A DNA stretch of 64,000 bases, taken from NCBI GenBank assembly GCA_038380435.1, contig JAWZYU010000011.1, positions 79,729,501 to 79,793,500 on the forward strand, written 5' to 3'. Source of the DNA: Ryuthela nishihirai (lineage: Eukaryota; Arthropoda; Arachnida; Araneae; Heptathelidae). Positions within the stretch are counted from its first letter, which is position 1, and each line of letters begins with the position of its first letter. The position numbers and the translations under genes are program-made. This document shows, piece after piece, positions 58,365-64,000 of this stretch. The notes under the pieces were generated by a model. The model had not been told where the DNA came from. It saw nothing but the letters and a program-made list of their open reading frames with translations, and made no database searches.

Positions 58365-58721
58365 GGGGCGGGGGTGGCTCAGGTTGTAGCGCGCCAGGCT
58401 CGTAATCGATGGTGTTGGATCAGCGTTGAAACTTATCTCCGTAAAAATCCCCGCGCTGCCCACGGTCAGTAGGGGACACCAATGGGCTTTGAAAGGCCAT
58501 TGGTCGGATGGGACGTTAAGCCGTGGTTCCGTGTGTGGGAAACCCATACCCTGTGCACATTAAAGAACACGCTGGATGGCCTTGATGGGAGGCTACCATC
58601 TGTCACCCAACAGTTGTTCCAGTGGGTGGCCCCTTTCCTCCAACCTTCGGCGTCCTTGTGACCTGGCCATTTAGCCCATGGTGTGCAAAAAAGTGCCGCT
58701 CAGAAGTAAAACAACCCAACC
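58365..58721 (+). mobile_element. SINE family A inside the polymerase pseudogene
   Basis: Near-complete copy with a damaged B box region; it separates the motif A side from the KIDGVYH segment. Confidence 0.88.
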
Positions 58722-59392
58722 CGCCAGATAGTGTGGACCAGATATTCTCTCCTGACTGGGCATCTACTCATAAATGCGAGCAGCTACAGGATCCCTTTTC
58801 ATTAAATTTTGTGGTCCCAAATGGTGAGGAGTTTATACGTTGCCATCTGCTTCTTAATAAATTCTGCCCTGTACCACGTGGAATTTAGAATAGCGCCCAT
58901 TGGTTTTCCACACATTGGGTGGATGACAGAGGAGTCTGGATGGTAACGTGCGCAAGTTTGATAGAAACATCCATTATATGAATATAATGTTTTATTTGCA
59001 TGGTAAACCCCATCTATCTTATATGGATCCACTCGTTCCTCCCCTTCTGCGGAGAGAGCCAAGCGAATTACCTGGTTCTCTGTCTGTTCCAGGTACGTAA
59101 GTCTTGCAAGAACTGGTCGACTTCGTCAGTCGAATCCAGAGTAGCCACGGGCAGGGATCACTCCCATGACATTCTCCTTCAAGTATTACTGTCTAAACAG
59201 ACTGAGACATGCACCGGCTAGGTGACGCTCTCCACAAATGGATCACAGGAACCACTCTCGGAAAGATTCTGCACCACCTGGAGAATATAAACGTCCTGTC
59301 AACAGTACAAAACCATTTCCGACCACAAGTTCCTGTCTTTTCTCTGTGCACTGGCATACCATTCGTCAAACTCTTCTATGTCAGTTCCCATC

Positions 59393-59760
59393 ATGAACTG
59401 GGGTTGGAAAAAATGTTTTTTCGGAATGTGACCTACATAATCCAGATTATCTAGCTCACAGAAAGTGTAAGGGAAAAATCCCTTCCTAATATCTTTAATA
59501 CCAAACCATTCCCATCATGAACTGGGGTTGGAAAAAATGTTTTTCCGGAATGTGACCTACATAATCCAGATTATCTAGCTCACAGAAAGTGTAAGGGAAA
59601 AATCCCTTCCTAATATCTTTAATACCAAACCATTCCCATCATGAACTGGGGTTGGAAAAAATGTTTTTCCGGAATGTGACCTACATAATCCAGATTATCT
59701 AGCTCACAGAAAGTGTAAGGGAAAAATCCCTTCCTAATATCTTTAATACCAAATGTTGAA
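59393..59760 (-). repeat. 123-bp tandem triplication in the polymerase pseudogene
   Basis: CATGAACTGGGGTTGGAAAA recurs at about 59393, 59516 and 59639. 123 bp is 41 codons, so the frame is preserved across the copies. Copies are nearly identical, so the event is recent. Confidence 0.93.
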
Positions 59761-60551
59761 GGGAATTCACCCCAAGTAGACTTGTCGATGAAACTGATTT
59801 TTAGGCCTTCCAATGTAATGGCCATCACCTTACTCCCTTGGAAAATAACAGAAGGTTTCAGGTAGTGCCTATATAAATAATTTAGAATAAAAATCCCTTC
59901 GAATGATTTAAAATTGTGTGCCAAAATAGTCACATCACGGAACTGTGGGACAGACACCGACCGGCTCTTTTTACCCCTCCGTTTCTGTGTCTTGTGCTAA
60001 CAACCAATCCATCATTAAATCAACGCTCTTAAACGTCTCCATTACCCACTCCTCATTAGTTTTGTGTGTCGCGATGCACAGCACTAGAACGAGTCGACCT
60101 TCAGGGTCTTCTACTCTCTCCACATCGAAATAAATGAAGGATGGACTGACGGATTTTGGTTGGGTGGGTATAACGAATTCGGGAACTAAGGGTTTGCAAA
60201 CGTCGGGTTTGATGAGGTTATAATACACTAAACATTGATTGCACGTGCCCCTCTCCTTATAAACATTATTTCCACATGAAAATTAAAACATTGCTAACCT
60301 TTGAAAAAACAGAAACAAGTATCACAGAATACACGAGATCCTTTCTGTCGGCATGTTGGTGATTGGTAGGCGGTGCAATTACTGGAACAAAGGTTCCCAT
60401 TTCAGAATGACGATGAAGGAATTTGAGGCACTTGATGCAAAATAACTTCGTGGAAAAATATGCTGACGGACGCGTGATGACGTCAAAATGTCCGTTGCTC
60501 TATGGGAGATAAAGTTTGAGGCTCAGAACCCGCAAATATCGCCTGGAAATC

Positions 60552-60935
60552 GTTGGGTTGTTTTACCTCTGAGTGGCACTTTTTTGCACACCATGGGCTA
60601 AATGGCCAGGTCACGAGGACCCCAAAGGCTCAGAGAGTGTTGGGGGAGGGGACCCACTGGAACAGCTGTTGGGAAACAGATGGTAGCCTCCCGTCAAGGC
60701 CATCCAGCGTGTTCTTTAATGTGCACATGGTATGGCTCTCCCACACATGGGGCCACCGCTTAACGTCCCATCCCACGGACGGCGGCCTTTTCAAGCCCAT
60801 CGGTGTCCCCTACGGACCGTGGACAGGGCGGGGAGTTTTACGGAGATAAATCTCAACGCTGACCCAGCTGGGAATTGAACCTGGGAACTACAGATTACGA
60901 GCCTGGCGCCCTATCGACTGAGCCACCCCCTCCCC
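60552..60935 (-). mobile_element. SINE family A, full copy, inside the polymerase pseudogene
   Basis: Head at the right end (minus orientation). It separates the N-terminal piece (about 60940-61158) from the zinc region. Confidence 0.9.
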
Positions 60936-61245
60936 TAAGGATAAGGATTCAAACCCTCGCAGCATAAACTCGTAAGAAACGAACTTGGTTTGGAACTTAC
61001 GGGAAAATCCAATAAAATTTCTAATTATCTCAAAGCCTTCGACGTTTGTCGACGAATTCTTATTGTGACGTCATGTCCTTGATCTCTCTTCGCCAAACGG
61101 TCCTCTAGGGTTCACTGGAGCGGCGGCTTTCCGACAGATATCGATGGCATGGTGTTCTGTCAAATAAAGAGAAAGTTTAATTATACGTTGCAAAAACATA
61201 AAAGGTTAAAGATTAAGGAAATAATGCATTAAATAATCGAATGTA

Positions 61246-61575
61246 CAGTCGCTCAAAAAATATCCGAACACTATGGTTGATTGCAGAATTCAGAAAAAAT
61301 ATCTGGCAACGATTTTTTTAGAAATTAGTGATCTGGCAACCTTTGTGTCACGAAGGTTGCCAGATTGCTAATTTCTAAAAAAAATGTTGCCAGATATTTT
61401 TTGTGAATTCTGTAACCAACCATAGTGTTCGGATATTTTTTGGAGCGACTGTATATCCCTTAGAGTAACGTACACGAAGGTTACCAGATCACTAATTTCT
61501 AAAAAAATCGTTGCCAGATATTTTTTCTGAATTCTGTAATCAACCATAGCGTTCGGATACTTTTTTAAGCGACTG
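61246..61575. mobile_element. Compound MITE: full copy plus spacer and right half
   Basis: Full copy 61246-61451, spacer ATATCCCTTAGAGTAACGTA, then a right half ending near 61575. The same spacer joins two units at about 37.3 kb. Confidence 0.9.
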
Positions 61576-62140
61576 TATCAGAGATACCTGTAATATGTAT
61601 ATCTATATAAATATTAAAGATGAGTTCGAGCTTTTCCAGGTAAGCTCCGGATCAGAATAATTTATATTTCAAATATTTTAAAAATTGTGAAAAAATTAAT
61701 ACTCTTATAAAATATTTTTCATTGTAATTTCAACCTTTTAAGCAGTCTCATAATTAAAAATAAGCACGTGGAGCTTTTGATTATTTTTTTACGTATTCTA
61801 ATCTTCGTGCTTATAATGATACTAATAATCAACTGTCAGTTTTCACTAGTATTTTTAATAATTTTCATTCCAAATAGCATAAAATGAATTGAAAAAATTG
61901 AAAAATGAAAAATTTTGCCATAAAATGATTATATTTAATAATGTAAGAATAAAATAAATGATTTGTAACCTACATTTCTGTATGTGTAGAGTTTTTATGA
62001 TGCAGCAGAGAAAATATCCCAAAATAGGGCTCCAGCTGGCTAGGGGCAGTATTTGTCGAAATGGTTTCGACTGGGGCGAACTCGATCTCAATAAATTCGA
62101 GTTTGGACTGGCGAGGGCTAGGATATTTGAGCCCAAATTG
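61576..62140. other. No gene recognised
   Basis: AT-rich; ORFs over 61855-62136 have no recognised domain. Confidence 0.4.
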
Positions 62141-62231
62141 ATCTGTAATATATGTAGTCAGGAAATGTTAAAAGAAATAAGCCTATGTATGAACATATGT
62201 ACAGTCGCTCAAAAAAGTATCCGAACACAAT
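62141..62231. repeat. 91-bp segment duplicated at 62720-62810
   Basis: Identical run from ATCTGTAATATATGTAGTCA through the first 30 bases of a MITE, 579 bp apart. Confidence 0.92.
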
Positions 62232-62382
62232 GGTTGATTACAAAATTCAGAAAAAATATCTGGCAACGTTTTTTTTTTATTAGTGATCTGGCAACCTCCG
62301 TGTCACGTGATACGGAGGTCATAGTGTTCGGATACTTTTTTGGGCGGATACCATAATGTTCGGATACTTTTTTGAGAGACTG
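62202..62382. mobile_element. MITE, rearranged right end
   Basis: Normal left arm. The right arm is replaced by two short end pieces (TTTTTTGGGCGG and TTTTTTGAGAGACTG). Confidence 0.85.
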
Positions 62383-62719
62383 TGGCTTAATAATAAACTT
62401 AATAAATAAATAATATTGAATGCCTGGAACAAAGGATTGGGAGAAAGCTGGTTGCTAAGGCAACATGTCTGCTCTGTTTAAACATGCATGACTCTCTAGA
62501 ACTAGGTATTGTTGGAAGCTAGGCACCTGAAATTTGCTTTCAACTATTTCCTTTTTCAAAAATTAGACTTTACACATGACAGCTTCAGAATTTGAGCAGA
62601 ATATTAATATTAAATCTTATCCAGCTTGTGGTTTGACTTACACAGGATATCACTCTCTTGAATTCTATCTCATCCGACAAACCTAAACTTTCAAGTTCTT
62701 TTTCTTCAAGTTCAAGTTC
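62383..62719. other. No gene recognised
   Basis: Single-copy-looking DNA between the two copies of the 91-bp segment. Confidence 0.4.
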
Positions 62720-62810
62720 ATCTGTAATATATGTAGTCAGGAAATGTTAAAAGAAATAAGCCTATGTATGAACATATGTACAGTCGCTCAAAAAAGTATC
62801 CGAACACAAT
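62720..62810. repeat. Second copy of the 91-bp segment
   Basis: Includes 29 bases of a MITE left end from 62782; no right end follows, so the MITE part was copied with the flank rather than inserted. Confidence 0.92.
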
Positions 62811-62859
62811 TCTTATTCGACTTTCTTCTTATTAGCAGAGGCCAACCAAAGAACCAAAG

Positions 62860-63590
62860 AAGCCGCCATCTTTTCACTGCTGACTTTACCTCTAAGCGAA
62901 GCAGGCGCATTTTGCACGTGCTCTGAGGAAAAGCGTCACAGGCACAAAATTCTTCCTTCTTCTTGCTGAACAAGATACACTTTAGTAAAAACTTTAGCGC
63001 TAAAACCTAATAACTGAAGTGTGTAAAGTGAGCTTTGTGCCGAGAGGGCATCCGCGCCTCTAACCGTGCCGTCAGCCGCTCCTCCACTGCCAGAGCTCCT
63101 CATTCCTGGCGTAGCAGCGGACTGCGCGGATGCATCTCTGGCACGCGAGGAACGCCAAGATCGCTTGCCGGCATTCTCGGCGTTTGTTGGTGGCATTTCG
63201 TCGGCGAAAAATGGGGATTCCGATGTTGGTATCATCGGAGGCGATAGCATTCTCTACTTGACGTTATTGGAGCTGGGGAGGCGGATCGCCAGCACAGCAA
63301 CGCGCTGGCGAAGGAATATTCGAATTATGGACGAATTCCAAAACAGAAATAACTGGCTTGTTGTTAGCTGGGTGGCGGAGAGGCGGGGGGAAGGAACTCG
63401 CCTTCTTTGCCACTCTACTCGTGGAAAACATCTTACGAAGCTAGGAGGGGAGGTATGCCGCTGTGGGGAGTTGGGGTGGCGGAGACAGAAAGTGAGAGAA
63501 AGTGAACAGGGAGGTAACAGAAAGAAATGTAACCGTATATTGCAATCCGCACCGATAAATATTGCTAGAACAAGAAATTACACTTAGGGG
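62860..63590. other. GC-rich stretch, possible host promoter or first exon
   Basis: GCCGCCATCTT (YY1-like) at about 62861, then GC-rich sequence with overlapping ORFs: minus 63250-62936 (104 codons, Ser/Ala-rich) and plus 63066-63587 (173 codons). Neither has a recognised domain. Composition differs from the AT-rich surroundings. Confidence 0.3.
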
Positions 63591-63956
63591 GTGAACTAAC
63601 CTCCCCCCCCCCGCACTCACAGAATTTCGAGAAAACTTCTGTCGAGATAGAAAGGAATAAATTAAAGGCGTGCAGCTTTTATCGCCTAGGCGAGCTTTTA
63701 ATGGGTGCTTATGCGTAACAATTGTTCACGTTAAAAGGGGTTTCACGTGGCCTTTAGCGCTGGAGCGTGGAGCGCTAACTTTGCCAGTGTGCTCAAGGAC
63801 AATTAGCTGAATTCCTGAAACTCTGTGAAAGTCACTCTGCCAAACTGTCGCCCCCCCCCCCCCCCACGAAGTGAAACAATTGCAAACAAATCGATATCAA
63901 TGGCAATTTGAATTTTGCTTCAAGGCAGACTTGTGTCGTTTGTGTAATATTGAGTA
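63591..63956. other. No gene recognised
   Basis: Poly(C) runs at 63602-63612 and 63852-63866. Confidence 0.4.
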
Positions 63957-64000
63957 CAGTTACTCAAAAAAAGTATCCGAACACTAGGGCTGATTACAGA
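63957..64000. mobile_element. MITE left end, cut by the window edge
   Basis: CAGTTACTCAAAAAAAGTAT after TA; continues beyond the window. Confidence 0.85.

Larger units (their letters stand above)
58190..61158 (-). pseudogene. Second family B DNA polymerase, broken
   Basis: Collinear with the polymerase at 68-3803 on the minus strand. 61158 is a splice-acceptor-like site (TTTATTTGACAG). Next comes KFQTKFVSYEFMLRGFE (N-terminus), a SINE, then HFDVITRPSAYFSTKLFCIKC (zinc region), FIYFDVERV (Exo I), ILAHNFKSFEGIF (Exo II; the expected Asp is Glu), an Exo III with YC-stop-QDV, AGACLSLF, DPYKIDGVYHANKT, a second SINE, and finally VCKEGRYPIGHPVKIY after the motif A position. Most of motif A, motif B and motif C are absent. 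About 150-200 N-terminal residues are missing, and stops and frameshifts are scattered. Confidence 0.85.

Overview
The window looks like AT-rich intergenic and intronic DNA from an animal, most plausibly an arthropod. The reasons are its mix of tRNA-derived SINEs, CR1- and RTE-type LINEs, Tc1/mariner-type fold-back MITEs, hAT and Ginger relics and relics of Polinton/adintovirus-like DNA viruses. There are no bacterial features. The species cannot be named from the sequence alone.

Positions 1-13.4 kb hold the centrepiece. This is a protein-primed family B DNA polymerase gene on the minus strand, of the Polinton/Maverick-adintovirus-bidnavirus type. Its long catalytic exon is intact. Three small upstream exons can be read from splice signals, and all junctions are phase 2 and keep one open frame. 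The three introns share related ends. The 5' end of the gene (promoter with TATA box, exon 1, intron 1, exon 2) is present in three nearly identical tandem copies of about 2.75 kb, so there are three potential promoters and first exons for one catalytic exon.

Positions 13.4-29 kb are accessory DNA: hAT remnants (a C-terminal dimerisation segment and a BED finger), perfect hairpins, two satellite-like arrays, a broken polymerase fragment at 18.8-19.0 kb with a MITE inserted at its edge, an LTR-like region, SINEs and MITEs. Positions 29-33.7 kb hold a decayed but nearly full CR1-like LINE with a PHD-finger ORF1. Positions 34.9-36.1 kb hold a small Ginger-type DNA transposon with recognisable terminal inverted repeats and a broken integrase-type gene. 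At 40.4-40.9 kb lies a single-exon ORF that is probably a host gene; it carries a motif very like the TEAD-binding motif of vertebrate FAM181 proteins. Positions 41-54 kb are mostly MITEs, SINEs, a 5'-truncated RTE LINE with a long open reverse transcriptase (47.6-49.3 kb), older LINE fragments and a Tc1 transposase fragment.

Positions 55.2-61.2 kb contain the wreck of a second virus-like element. It has GC-rich repeats related to those at the end of the 13.4 kb array, a packaging-ATPase pseudogene split by a MITE, a small basic protein cut by a SINE and, on the opposite strand, a second family B polymerase pseudogene cut by two SINEs and carrying a 123-bp in-frame triplication. The last 3 kb hold MITE copies, a 91-bp duplication and a GC-rich stretch that may be a host promoter or first exon.

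Taken together, one polymerase gene that still looks intact sits near dead relatives of the same viral lineage, and its 5' end has been amplified and split by related introns.
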